A stretch of 42,611 nt of DNA from an uncultured Bacteroidales bacterium. GTDB lineage: Bacteria > Bacteroidota > Bacteroidia > Bacteroidales > UBA932. Shown one piece after another: positions 26,603-35,751 of this stretch; position 1 is the stretch's first letter; every line of letters starts with the position of its first letter. A model generated the notes under the pieces. The model was not told where the DNA came from. It saw only the letters and a list, made by a program, of their open reading frames with translations, and ran no database searches. The stretch spans positions 1-42,611 of the forward strand of contig CALUPK010000016.1 in the NCBI GenBank assembly GCA_944322575.1, read 5' to 3'. Both the position numbers and the translations under genes were made by a program.

Positions 26603-27582
26603 TTCTCGTACTTTTTAAAAAGTTGTGCAAGGTCTTGTGCGTAAAGTGACAGATGCGTTGCTCTTGTCCGTGTCATTCCTTTTACTGTAATGGTGTCTTC
26701 AAGGTAGTCGTTTACGGACTGGATGAGCACTCTTCGTCCTAGTTGCTCCAGCCAGCAGGAACCATCATCCTTATATGAGAAGAACTCGTCTGTCACGATG
26801 TCTTGTGCGAGAATGGAGAATACTACATAGTCAATCCAGACTCTGTACAGCTCAATGACATCGTATACAAGTACAGGCCTGTTGTAGTCATCTCTATGGA
26901 GCATTCCGATATATGGATCTATGCCGGCTTTGATAAGGGAGCCTTCTATCCTGCTGTAGAGAATTCCATAGCCGTAGTTGAGCATGGCATTGGCAGGGTC
27001 CGCCGCCGGTTTCTGAGATCTGGACTCAAACCTGAAACGTTCAGGAATGAATTCGTTCAGCGTCTTAAAATAGATTTTTGAAGCTTGTCCTTCCCATCCT
27101 CTGATGGTTGCTGATATGTCATTGACTATCTCTCCGTCCAGTTTAGATATCTTTGCCTTGTAGTCTTCCAACTTGGAGACAGCTCTCTCAACGATGTTTT
27201 TGCTTCTGAAATCTTTGGCCTCAAGTGTTAAAATAAGGGCCTGGCAGTTCTCAATCTTTGTCATGATCACTTTTTTTATCCAGGTCACGGCATCTTTTGA
27301 GAAAGTGAAGTTGACCTGCCCTTTGCGGATAGTGGATATGGAACCGTACCGCGGACTCCAGACCCGTCCAATGGGATTGCCGCTGCGGTCCATGAATATT
27401 ATTTCTATTTCGTTCTCTACAGCCAGCATTACGGCATCACTTGTAATCTGCGCTCCGCGGCTGATCTGTATGCTTCTGATGCCGTTGACAGGAATACGCT
27501 GCCTTCCTTCTTTGGAAGAGATGACAAATCCCTCATTGTCACGATTGAGGGATACTCCGTATGTGTTGAGGACCAATTCCAT
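26599..27582 (-). CDS. cas1: Cas1 integrase
   Basis: A 327-residue spacer integrase. The metal-binding residues are visible: E164 in GWEGQASKIYF, H229 in GMLHRDDYNRPVLVYD, and D241/E244 after it. The N-terminal beta domain (about 1-80) and helical catalytic domain are complete. The C-terminus overlaps the primase-like gene by 4 nt. Cas1 is 8 bp downstream of the CARF nuclease gene, so both are probably on one transcript. There is no reverse-transcriptase fusion. Confidence 0.97.
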   Translation of the reverse strand: MELVLNTYGVSLNRDNEGFVISSKEGRQRIPVNGIRSIQISRGAQITSDAVMLAVENEIEIIFMDRSGNPIGRVWSPRYGSISTIRKGQVNFTFSKDAVTWIKKVIMTKIENCQALILTLEAKDFRSKNIVERAVSKLEDYKAKISKLDGEIVNDISATIRGWEGQASKIYFKTLNEFIPERFRFESRSQKPAADPANAMLNYGYGILYSRIEGSLIKAGIDPYIGMLHRDDYNRPVLVYDVIELYRVWIDYVVFSILAQDIVTDEFFSYKDDGSCWLEQLGRRVLIQSVNDYLEDTITVKGMTRTRATHLSLYAQDLAQLFKKYEK

Positions 27583-27590
27583 CGTTGTTT

Positions 27591-28730
27591 TTATATTGCG
27601 TTGATCGTTCGGTAATTACTGTCAAGCAGACGGCGCAGGGCATTTTCGGCCTCGCTGTCATTTTTAAAGTTCTTCAATGAAAGGTGGAGTATATTTTGCT
27701 CTGCGCATTTTTCAATGGCGTAGGATTTCATTTTACTTTCAGTAATGAACAGTGCCATGCTGCCCATGCCTCCATAGTGTTTAACAACACTTTTGAATTT
27801 GTCTATGTCTGTGGTTCTGAATATGTCAGTTTTGCATTCTACGAAAAGGGCCTTTGAGCCTGTTTCAACAATTATGTCCACTTCGTTTTTGTCAATATTG
27901 GCATTATATGGGAAGATGCAGTTAATGAAGAGGTTCTGTTGTTTATTCCATCTGGAAAGCATTCGTGCGATTTTATACTCAAACCACCCTGAATTAAAAG
28001 CTAGTTCAACAGCATGAGGAGATTCCAACTCGAACTCTTGTCTTATATCCGCAAGATATATTCTGGCAAATCCATCAGAGGTAGAAGTGGCTCTGAACCA
28101 TTCGACATATGAACCACTATTCAGTCTGTATCTTCCGTCAGGAATACTTTTGTCTCTAATTTCCCGTTGAACTTCTTTATCCGCCGGACTAAGAAGCTGT
28201 GTGAAATCTTTTGACCGAAACTGTCTTATTTTTTGAATTTTCCTGCAGACATCATAATCGTATTCGTCGTATTCGGCTAATTTGTGAAACTGAGTAAGAG
28301 TGTTGCCGTGAAGGGAAAGAGTGGTCAGAAGATTAAATGTTCCACTGATGTCCGTTACGGTCTGTCTAGTATAGTCCCACAGCATATTGTTCTGATCAAT
28401 GTATAGAATAGTCGCGTTTTGATGTTTTTCAAATGTCGTTACGAAAAAATATGTCCAGGGTTTCGGTCCGCTTGATATATTGATGGTTACTTCGTCTGCT
28501 TGATAAGTGCTGGCTAACTCATTAACCTTTTTCTGTATACTTCCGGCATCTGTTGGATTGAGTTTTATAATTAACTGGTCTGTGATATCTATATGCCTGC
28601 AGACGGCATTTGCGACATTTTCTGTTTGCTCAGAACATATGTAAACAACTTTTGCAGGAGACAGTTTTTTGATTACATAATATACTGGTGCGGGCTGCCC
28701 CCCTACAAGGGTAATATGAACTTTGCTCAT
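27591..28730 (-). CDS. CARF-PD-(D/E)xK nuclease, Can2/Card1 type
   Basis: A 379-residue ancillary type III effector (DUF1887 family). The N-terminal CARF domain has VHITLVGGQPAPVYYVIKKL and the ligand loop INISSGPKPW, where cyclic oligoadenylate would bind. The C-terminal restriction-like nuclease has E251 in WFEYKIARML, D285 in NEVDIIVE and E298-x-K300 in VECKTD, all four core residues. Known members are activated by cyclic tetra-adenylate and cut DNA and/or RNA. I chose the ATG at 28730 because MSKVHITLVGG is the family start; 12 extra residues are possible upstream. It heads the adaptation operon. Confidence 0.88.
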   Translation of the reverse strand: MSKVHITLVGGQPAPVYYVIKKLSPAKVVYICSEQTENVANAVCRHIDITDQLIIKLNPTDAGSIQKKVNELASTYQADEVTINISSGPKPWTYFFVTTFEKHQNATILYIDQNNMLWDYTRQTVTDISGTFNLLTTLSLHGNTLTQFHKLAEYDEYDYDVCRKIQKIRQFRSKDFTQLLSPADKEVQREIRDKSIPDGRYRLNSGSYVEWFRATSTSDGFARIYLADIRQEFELESPHAVELAFNSGWFEYKIARMLSRWNKQQNLFINCIFPYNANIDKNEVDIIVETGSKALFVECKTDIFRTTDIDKFKSVVKHYGGMGSMALFITESKMKSYAIEKCAEQNILHLSLKNFKNDSEAENALRRLLDSNYRTINAI

Positions 28731-29108
28731 AGTGATAATAAGTTTTGACAAAATTAATAAAAACATTCATGATATTGAACTTTGAGAAAGGAAATATGGC
28801 AAAATCAATGATTTCACACAAGCTTGTCCCTGTCTATGACTGCCACCTGCTGTTTGTAATTGACAGTTTTGGGTATATGGCAGGATAGCAAAAGGTTACG
28901 GAGTTGAGCAAACAGCGGATTGAACAGTACACCGGAGCACGTACTTCTTTAAATGCGCCTGGAGAGTGCTGTGGCAGAGGTAGGCTGCAGCAGCACATTC
29001 TCTTCATGATGAGTCTGTAATCAAATGATCTGCGCATAATGCTGTCAGGCAGCTATGTATGCGAAAAGCAGGATGACAGACAGTAAATAGTCTTATTGGT
29101 ACTTTTAC
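28731..29108 (-). other. Array trailer / upstream region of the CARF nuclease operon
   Basis: A 378-bp stretch with no convincing gene. Near its left end TAATTTTG on the minus strand (28749-28756) is a candidate -7 box for the CARF-cas1-primase-cas2 operon, with no good -33. At 28966-28996 a hairpin, GTGCTG..GCAG / CTGC..CAGCAC, has a 2x2 internal loop and a 7-nt loop. It could end or protect the pre-crRNA, though it has no U-tract. The rest shows nothing I recognise. Confidence 0.4.
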
Positions 29109-31496
29109 GACATTATCCTTATTGTATTGGAAGTAGGTCTTGGACGCATGAGACCGAGGACTAAATTACAGAAGCAGGTGGGTCTTAATCCTTATTGTAT
29201 TGGAAGTAGGTCTTGGACAGTAGAGCAGTTCAAAGAAACCATGAAAGTGTCACAGTCTTAATCCTTATTGTATTGGAAGTAGGTCTTGGACACAGATAAA
29301 CGAAGAAATACATATCTGCAAGACGTCTTAATCATTATTGTATTGGAAGTAGGTCTTGGACGGGATTGTCGGGAAGGCGGAATGCGAGGATACATCATGT
29401 CTTAATCCTTATTGTATTGGAAGTAGGTCTTGGACAACTGGACTTACTTATCCCAATTCAATTCAAGAAGCGTCTTAATCCTTATTGTATTGGAAGTAGG
29501 TCTTGGACGCAGGTATCGGCAACCAACAGAAGGGTGGCAGCGCGGAGTCTTAATCCTTATTGTATTGGAAGTAGGTCTTGGACAATGTGGTCATTCTTCA
29601 GGGTCAGTATGGCAAGTATGCGTCTTAATCCTTATTGTATTGGAAGTAGGTCTTGGACGAATTCAATCTTCAGGATACCATATCCTATGCACAGCGTCTT
29701 AATCCTTATTGTATTGGAAGTAGGTCTTGGACAACTATGGAAACTGTACTATCAGAATATATTCAATGCAGTCTTAATCCTTATTGTATTGGAAGTAGGT
29801 CTTGGACTTCGACAATATCGAGGACCGTGTACAGAAGCTCGTAGGTCTTAATCCTTATTGTATTGGAAGTAGGTCTTGGACTACAAAGAATTTACTGAAA
29901 GATTTGAGAAGTATAGGTCTTAATCCTTATTGTATTGGAAGTAGGTCTTGGACCAAGTCGAAGAAAGACGGAAAATGGGTGTATGGTTACGTCTTAATCC
30001 TTATTGTATTGGAAGTAGGTCTTGGACCATTCCTCAGCATCCTATGTTGAGCAATGTCACTGGCTGTCTTAATCCTTATTGTATTGGAAGTAGGTCTTGG
30101 ACTTTAAGAAAGAGTATATGAGAGAAGTACAATTCAGTCTTAATCCTTATTGTATTGGAAGTAGGTCTTGGACACTCCATACATCAGCTGGCTTTCATCG
30201 TCGAGGTGGGGTCTTAATCCTTATTGTATTGGAAGTAGGTCTTGGACGACAACTCCTGAAGAATGTCATCATTCTTCAGGGTCGTCTTAATCCTTATTGT
30301 ATTGGAAGTAGGTCTTGGACCTTTACAATGTCAAAAGAAAACAACAACACACTAAAGGTCTTAATCCTTATTGTATTGGAAGTAGGTCTTGGACTTTGGG
30401 AAAAATGCTTCTGTCAGATTGCTGGAGCCCAAGTCTTAATCCTTATTGTATTGGAAGTAGGTCTTGGACAAGACTTCGCAAAGACTGGTATCACTTACGG
30501 AGGCGTCTTAATCCTTATTGTATTGGAAGTAGGTCTTGGACAGAGCGTGAGGTTATCTGTAATTATGATCAATCCAGTCTTAATCCTTATTGTATTGGAA
30601 GTAGGTCTTGGACGTTTAAAGACACGGGCGTAACATTTACAACCTTCGGTGTCTTAATCCTTATTGTATTGGAAGTAGGTCTTGGACATCGTTAATGACG
30701 AGGATATAGAAATGGGATATCTCGTCTTAATCCTTATTGTATTGGAAGTAGGTCTTGGACCCCTTCGAGATGGTCAAGGAGGTGTTTGAGGACATGAGTC
30801 TTAATCCTTATTGTATTGGAAGTAGGTCTTGGACCAGCCGCCTTGCGCTGGAGAAGTTCCTGCTGATGATAGTCTTAATCCTTATTGTATTGGAAGTAGG
30901 TCTTGGACCTACGACAACGGCAAACTATCCGCAAAATACCGCACCGTCTTAATCCTTATTGTATTGGAAGTAGGTCTTGGACCTCAGCAGGATTGACGAG
31001 ATAGACAACTCGGTTGCGGAGTCTTAATCCTTATTGTATTGGAAGTAGGTCTTGGACAGTTGAACAGCAAGGGCCACCGCTACTACTACCGATTGTCTTA
31101 ATCCTTATTGTATTGGAAGTAGGTCTTGGACGAAATCTCCGTATTCGAGATATGTAAAATCGCAGTGTCTTAATCCTTATTGTATTGGAAGTAGGTCTTG
31201 GACGCTGCGTGCTTGTCGCAAGGAATATCGAGTATTCGTCTTAATCCTTATTGTATTGGAAGTAGGTCTTGGACGGCAGGCTGGCCGGATTCTCGGACAT
31301 CAATCCCATGTGGTCTTAATCCTTATTGTATTGGAAGTAGGTCTTGGACGCACGCCCGGCACTATTTCCGCGCTCAATTCAACGGAGTCTTAATCCTTAT
31401 TGTATTGGAAGTAGGTCTTGGACCCATCGGAACAAGAACAATTACAATACCTGCAAAGGGTCTTAATCCTTATTGTATTGGAAGTAGGTCTTGGAC
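29109..31496 (-). CRISPR. Type III-A CRISPR array, 33 repeats and 32 spacers
   Basis: Repeats are 37 bp; on the plus strand each starts GTCTTAATCC and ends AGGTCTTGGAC. Repeat starts run from 29109 to 31460 and spacers are 33-38 nt, mostly 35-38. The repeat at 29109 has three mismatches in its first six bases and the one at 29325 has ATCATTATT; the rest look identical. In the minus-strand reading the repeat ends GGATTAAGAC, giving ATTAAGAC as the likely 8-nt 5' handle after Cas6 cleavage. The degenerate terminal repeat is at the low-coordinate end. Both facts put the leader at the high-coordinate end and transcription on the minus strand, like the cas genes. Confidence 0.98.
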
Positions 31497-31676
31497 CCTG
31501 TTTCTCGCATTGTTCTGATACTAAGCCTGTTATGGGTGAAAATTTTATTGTGTTTATAAATTTTATATGCCATTTTGTACCTTCTGCTTCTATATTTGAT
31601 AGAAGCAAAGATACCAAAATTTATCAATATTTCAAAGAACTGAGATGTGTTTTGAACTTCTACATTAGATAGAAGT
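31497..31676 (-). promoter_or_regulatory. CRISPR leader with promoter and two related palindromes
   Basis: AT-rich leader between the helicase stop and the first repeat. On the minus strand TTTG (31633-31636), 19 bp, TATCTTTG (31606-31613) is a full Bacteroidota promoter pointing into the array. A perfect 8-bp palindrome GCTTCTAT/ATAGAAGC with a 5-nt loop (31586-31606) begins at the last base of the -7 box and would span the transcription start. A related palindrome, ACTTCTA/TAGAAGT with a 7-nt loop (31656-31676), lies 70 bp upstream over the helicase stop codon. The cores CTTCTATATTTGATAGAAG and CTTCTACATTAGATAGAAG differ at only two positions. Confidence 0.58.
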
Positions 31677-33105
31677 CATTGGCAAGGTGAATACGTTCCT
31701 TGGCTCTGGTCAAGGCTGTATAAAGCCACTGATAATCCGATTTTGACGGGCAGTGGCTTATGGCTCTTCCGATATCCAGATATACGTCATCCCATTCTCC
31801 GCCCTGTGCTTTGTGGCATGTGACGACATAGCCGAATGTCGTACGCAGGGCATTGAGATAGGAATCTTCCCGCATAGCTTTAATGTATGTATCGGAGTTC
31901 TGTTTTATACCTTTCTCCTTCATCCGTATGTGGAAGTCAATAAAAAGTCTCTTGTATTGCTCTTGAGTGAGATTGAGATATTGTGAGAAAAGTATGTTCT
32001 CAATCAGAAGCGTAGTGTGTCGTTCCTTGGAAAATGTCTCTTCAACTTCTACGTTGAGAAATGTCAGCTCAGCTCTTTCGGTTCTCGCTCCGATTTGAGT
32101 AACTTTTACCAGGTTGCCATTGAGGAGCCCGTTCTGATTGTTCTGGACCACCAGAAGCAGATCCCCTATACACAGGGTATGTTTGTTGAATCCTAAAGCT
32201 GTTCTGACAGTGTGGGATAGAACTTTGCATCTGCGGTTGCTGTTTGAAATCATGATACATGATGAGTATCCGCATTCTTTGATGTGCTCAACATAGTCTT
32301 GAAGCATGTCGGGAACAGATGGATGAATGATGATGTGCTCATATCGTTTAAGTGGAAACTTTACCCATGTGTATGGTGGCGGATTGTCATGCATGAGCCT
32401 GATGATGTTTGCGGCGAGGATTAGGTCGTTGTCTGCTGACTGTCTGACGATATCAGTCAGGTCGGCACTTGCTGTCCGGATGTTGAATGTGCTGGATATG
32501 AATTGTTCTGATAAAGCGGGGGAGAAATCTTCTCCTATAGGCGGCAGCTGGTATCTGTCTCCGATGAAGATGAATTTTCCCGACCGGTCATAACTGAACA
32601 GGTCTTCAAGGAGCTTCCCTGATCCGAATGTGGCTTGAGTTGAATTGGACTCAAAGTGGTTTGATATCATGGATGCCTCATCTATGATATATGCTTTTTC
32701 CTGTGTGTTGTTGTCCAGTATAGCAAGACCGAAGTTGAGAACCAGCTGTCCGTCAGCCTCTATCTTTATTGCGTTACCCTCGGAGTCGGTTTTAAATAGC
32801 GTGTCCACATCCTGATTGATGCCTTTGAATGTATATATCAGCGAGTGGACGGTGCTGGCAGGGCTACCGCTTATGTCGTGCAAAACTTTAGCGGCTCTTC
32901 CGGTAGAGGCGTGAAACGAAAAAATGTATCTGCCGCTCTGCGCCATCCTGTCTGCAAGTATACGCACTAGGGAAGTTTTGCCTGTGCCGGCAAAGCCTGT
33001 CAGGATAAAAGCCCCGGCACCGTCAGTTTTGAGGAAATCCAACAAGCGCTCCAATGCGGCCTGCTGCGATGGTGTTAGGGTTATGTCAGTAGAACCAGGT
33101 GGCAT
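31660..33105 (-). CDS. RecD/Pif1-like superfamily 1B DNA helicase in the csm operon
   Basis: A 481-residue 5'-3' type helicase. Walker A is TGFAGTGKTS, Walker B is YIIDEASMIS, motif III is FIGDRYQLPPIG, and the C-terminal UvrD-like half has TCHKAQGGEWDDVYLD and WLYTALTRAKERI. The length fits stand-alone RecD2-like proteins of Bacteroidota. I chose the ATG at 33105; a TTG at 33123 just after the csm5 stop would add six residues. It lies 18 bp after csm5 and directly before the CRISPR leader, so it is cotranscribed with the effector genes. It could unwind DNA during adaptation or interference; that role is inferred from position only. Confidence 0.85.
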   Translation of the reverse strand: MPPGSTDITLTPSQQAALERLLDFLKTDGAGAFILTGFAGTGKTSLVRILADRMAQSGRYIFSFHASTGRAAKVLHDISGSPASTVHSLIYTFKGINQDVDTLFKTDSEGNAIKIEADGQLVLNFGLAILDNNTQEKAYIIDEASMISNHFESNSTQATFGSGKLLEDLFSYDRSGKFIFIGDRYQLPPIGEDFSPALSEQFISSTFNIRTASADLTDIVRQSADNDLILAANIIRLMHDNPPPYTWVKFPLKRYEHIIIHPSVPDMLQDYVEHIKECGYSSCIMISNSNRRCKVLSHTVRTALGFNKHTLCIGDLLLVVQNNQNGLLNGNLVKVTQIGARTERAELTFLNVEVEETFSKERHTTLLIENILFSQYLNLTQEQYKRLFIDFHIRMKEKGIKQNSDTYIKAMREDSYLNALRTTFGYVVTCHKAQGGEWDDVYLDIGRAISHCPSKSDYQWLYTALTRAKERIHLANDFYLM

Positions 33106-33123
33106 AATTGCGAGGTGTTTCAA

Positions 33124-34764
33124 TCAATTCATCTCTTGAATAGCTTCTTGAAAAATACTGTTTGCCGTTTCGCTGTCTGTCCATGCGGCAATCTCTTTGA
33201 ATACACCGGATCCGGCATCAGACCAATCTTTCTTCCTGTCGCGGGGCTTGGTGGCAGAGTATATTCTGAGAACGGATGATTTTAAGATGTCGTACTGGTT
33301 TTGCGGTATGCTGGTGCTGCCGGACTGCTTCATCCAGTTGTTTATCCTGTTTTTGAGTCCCTTGAAGTCGGATACCTTATATTCGCCGTTGTCATATCTC
33401 TCATTGAGAAATTCAATGCCTCTCCCTAGTCTGTCCTCGCGTTCTTTCTGTTCGGTGGCCTTGCGTTTCTCTATCTCCTTCAGAACAGCTTGGCTGTTGA
33501 GGATAGTGCCAATATTCTTCAGAATCTCAACATGATCAGAAAGCGTAGGACATAGTGCGCTGGCTCTGGTCAGCAGTTCTTTTGCTGTTTCATACTCGTT
33601 ATTGTCGGACAGGGCTTTCGCGTCTTGGACCAATTTCTTATATTCAGTTTTTATTGCCCGTTCCTTTTCTCGTTTTTGTTGTATTTCCAATTTCAGACTG
33701 CGCTCCTTCATTATCCTGTCTGTTCTCTTCTTGAAATTTTCTTCGCGGGTGGTATTGAAGGCTTTGATGTCTTTTTCATCTGCCAGGCTTATTTTGATGA
33801 AACCCATAGGACAGAAATGCTCCCCTGTGTTATCGTGCCATTCAGCTATTTTTCTGGATATGGGCTTGACATTATTGCCTCTGTTCTTTTTCATATTAAG
33901 AGGCTCAGAGTAATAAGGCGTTGAGCCGAATTTGTGGTCTCCCGTTATGGCATGGAATCCACTTCCGCATGCCAGTCTCAGTATGCAGAATTTGCCTGTA
34001 TTCAACCCTTCATAGGCTATGTTCTTAATGCGGACTGCCTCATTTGTAATCTCATCCGGTTTATTGCTGCAGTCGTGCTGAAAGAACTCGCATTCTTTTT
34101 CCAGATGATGATATGTGTGTCTATTAATGTCTGTAAACAAGTCTATTATGCTGCCGTTATGCTCTTCGTCTTTTAATACAATACTGCCGTAACCAATATC
34201 TCCGACTTTCAGGGATTCGTAGGCAAGCCCTATTCCGTTCTTCCACTCTTTGTGTGGAGAATCCTGTCTTTTAAAATTGAAGATGTTGGTAGAAACAATG
34301 CACGAGGTGTTGAATTCGGCATCTGCCAACTGAATCGCCGAACCATGCTCTTTCAGTAAACCGTCCACTTGATTCGGTGCCGGCAAGCCTTCTTTAAATT
34401 TTTTATAGTATACTGAGCGTATGGCCCCTTTGAGGGAACTTCCGGGTATAATGGGTTTCCCGGTTAAGGTGTTTAAAACACATGGCTGAATCTGCCTGAA
34501 ATTGGTTTTTCCGGCAGGTTTGGCATATTTGTTCAGGCAGAAACTCTCAATATTATTGCTTATGAGATTCTCAATGCTTTTGCCCTGTGCTATGCTGTTG
34601 GTCAACTGTGTGGTGTCTATACTGTTGATAATTCTGCGTGTGTCAATTCTTATTACCTGATTATCTTTAACGATGTAGTCTATGCCTTCTTTCCATGTCT
34701 TGGCGGTATCAACCCCTATATGTACAGGTGAGATAATTTCTATCTTTATATTGTAGTGTTTCAT
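33124..34764 (-). CDS. csm5: Csm5 with long helical C-terminal extension
   Basis: RAMP subunit at the 3'-end side of the crRNA in the Csm complex. The N-terminal RAMP features are EIISPVHIGVD near 9-19 and IPGSSLKGAIRS at 106-117. Residues up to about 325 fit Csm5, which is often 350-400 residues long. The protein has 546 residues. About 330-380 is a strongly charged coiled coil, 380-440 is TPR-like (YETAKELLTRASALCP), and the last 100 residues are helical. This tail is not normal for Csm5 and could recruit a partner. csm4 is 3 bp upstream. Confidence 0.85.
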   Translation of the reverse strand: MKHYNIKIEIISPVHIGVDTAKTWKEGIDYIVKDNQVIRIDTRRIINSIDTTQLTNSIAQGKSIENLISNNIESFCLNKYAKPAGKTNFRQIQPCVLNTLTGKPIIPGSSLKGAIRSVYYKKFKEGLPAPNQVDGLLKEHGSAIQLADAEFNTSCIVSTNIFNFKRQDSPHKEWKNGIGLAYESLKVGDIGYGSIVLKDEEHNGSIIDLFTDINRHTYHHLEKECEFFQHDCSNKPDEITNEAVRIKNIAYEGLNTGKFCILRLACGSGFHAITGDHKFGSTPYYSEPLNMKKNRGNNVKPISRKIAEWHDNTGEHFCPMGFIKISLADEKDIKAFNTTREENFKKRTDRIMKERSLKLEIQQKREKERAIKTEYKKLVQDAKALSDNNEYETAKELLTRASALCPTLSDHVEILKNIGTILNSQAVLKEIEKRKATEQKEREDRLGRGIEFLNERYDNGEYKVSDFKGLKNRINNWMKQSGSTSIPQNQYDILKSSVLRIYSATKPRDRKKDWSDAGSGVFKEIAAWTDSETANSIFQEAIQEMN

Positions 34765-34767
34765 AAT

Positions 34768-35751
34768 TCATCTGTTTGATGGTAAAATAGGAATGAATAG
34801 GGCGCGGCCGCATCTCCATATGTTGTGTAAGTCAGGTTCTTGTGGAATATCTGGTCTCAAATTGATGATTGTACCTTTTTCAGAGACGGTCCCGTCTCCT
34901 CCGGAGAAGACAGATGCCGGTAAAAACGAGTAAACGTACTTTTTTCTGTAGCTGTTGTATGGAAATGTGGTAATCCAGCCGCCTCTTCTTGCTATATCAT
35001 AGGAAATGTTATCTCCGATAAGCATCTCTCCCAGTTGATTGTTGTCTTCTGGTATGAATGAGGACATGCACATCTGAAGGCCTGGTCTGTCAGGGACATT
35101 CAGAGAGAGTTTGTCTTTTTCTATGGTGAAAAAACCATTGCCGACATTGCGGTCAGTTCCGATGCCCTCGTTTTGAAGAATGTTCAGGCCGATCTCAAGC
35201 AGTGTCGTATCCCCGGTGGCAATGAAGTACAGTCCGCTGCCTGATTTAAAATGTATACGGTCCATATAAAAAGGTACGGCATCATTTTGTCCGTCCCTTG
35301 CCACTGATACCCTTGGGGATATAGACGATTGTATTTCCGGTCTTTTGTTCTCAATGTTGTCCGCCATATATTCGCCGTCTATGTACTGGTTTGTGTCGTT
35401 TTCAGGGAAAATATTCTTTCCATGTATAGCTGCTTCAAAGTATTTTACATCCAGCCATGCTGCTTTTTTTATAAGTTTGAGATTCTCAGGAGATATTTTT
35501 TCCGGTATGCCGTAGTTGAGAGGCTTGGGCAGGAAAAGCGTGTCTTCTTTAAACGGAAAGAGTGAGCTGATTGTACATTTTAAATCTCCGTTATCCGGAA
35601 TATGTTCTCCGGTTTTTGCAAGGCAGGCGGTGACTGCGGCATAGAGGGTGTCGGACTGTATGGCTCTTAAAGAAACTCCATAATCAGCCCGACTGTCTCC
35701 AATATGCAGCGGAGAAGTGAAATGCAGTTTGTATATTTGGAATTCAGTCAT
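34768..35751 (-). CDS. csm4: Csm4, 5'-handle-binding RAMP protein
   Basis: A 327-residue Cas5-like RAMP subunit that holds the crRNA 5' handle and contacts Cas10. Features: YKLHFTSPLHIGDSRADYGVS at the N-terminus, SDTLYAAVTACL, the middle ISPRVSVARDG, and the Gly-rich stretch IGTDRNVGNGFFTI. I start it at 35751 (MTEFQIYKLHF), which overlaps the csm3 end by 8 nt; the open frame reaches further upstream but only by covering csm3 sequence. Confidence 0.9.
   Translation of the reverse strand: MTEFQIYKLHFTSPLHIGDSRADYGVSLRAIQSDTLYAAVTACLAKTGEHIPDNGDLKCTISSLFPFKEDTLFLPKPLNYGIPEKISPENLKLIKKAAWLDVKYFEAAIHGKNIFPENDTNQYIDGEYMADNIENKRPEIQSSISPRVSVARDGQNDAVPFYMDRIHFKSGSGLYFIATGDTTLLEIGLNILQNEGIGTDRNVGNGFFTIEKDKLSLNVPDRPGLQMCMSSFIPEDNNQLGEMLIGDNISYDIARRGGWITTFPYNSYRKKYVYSFLPASVFSGGDGTVSEKGTIINLRPDIPQEPDLHNIWRCGRALFIPILPSNR

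Noticed and set aside
28834-29037. 67-codon minus-strand open frame in the array trailer
   Set aside because: Cys/Arg/Ser-rich composition with no motif, and it lies in a region that behaves as trailer DNA.
29366-31518. Plus-strand open frames of 60-178 codons through the array, with repeating LNPYCIGSRSWT or VLILIVLEVGLG
   Set aside because: They are produced by the 37-bp repeat being open in two frames and starting at TTG in the repeat; the unit is a CRISPR repeat with unique spacers.
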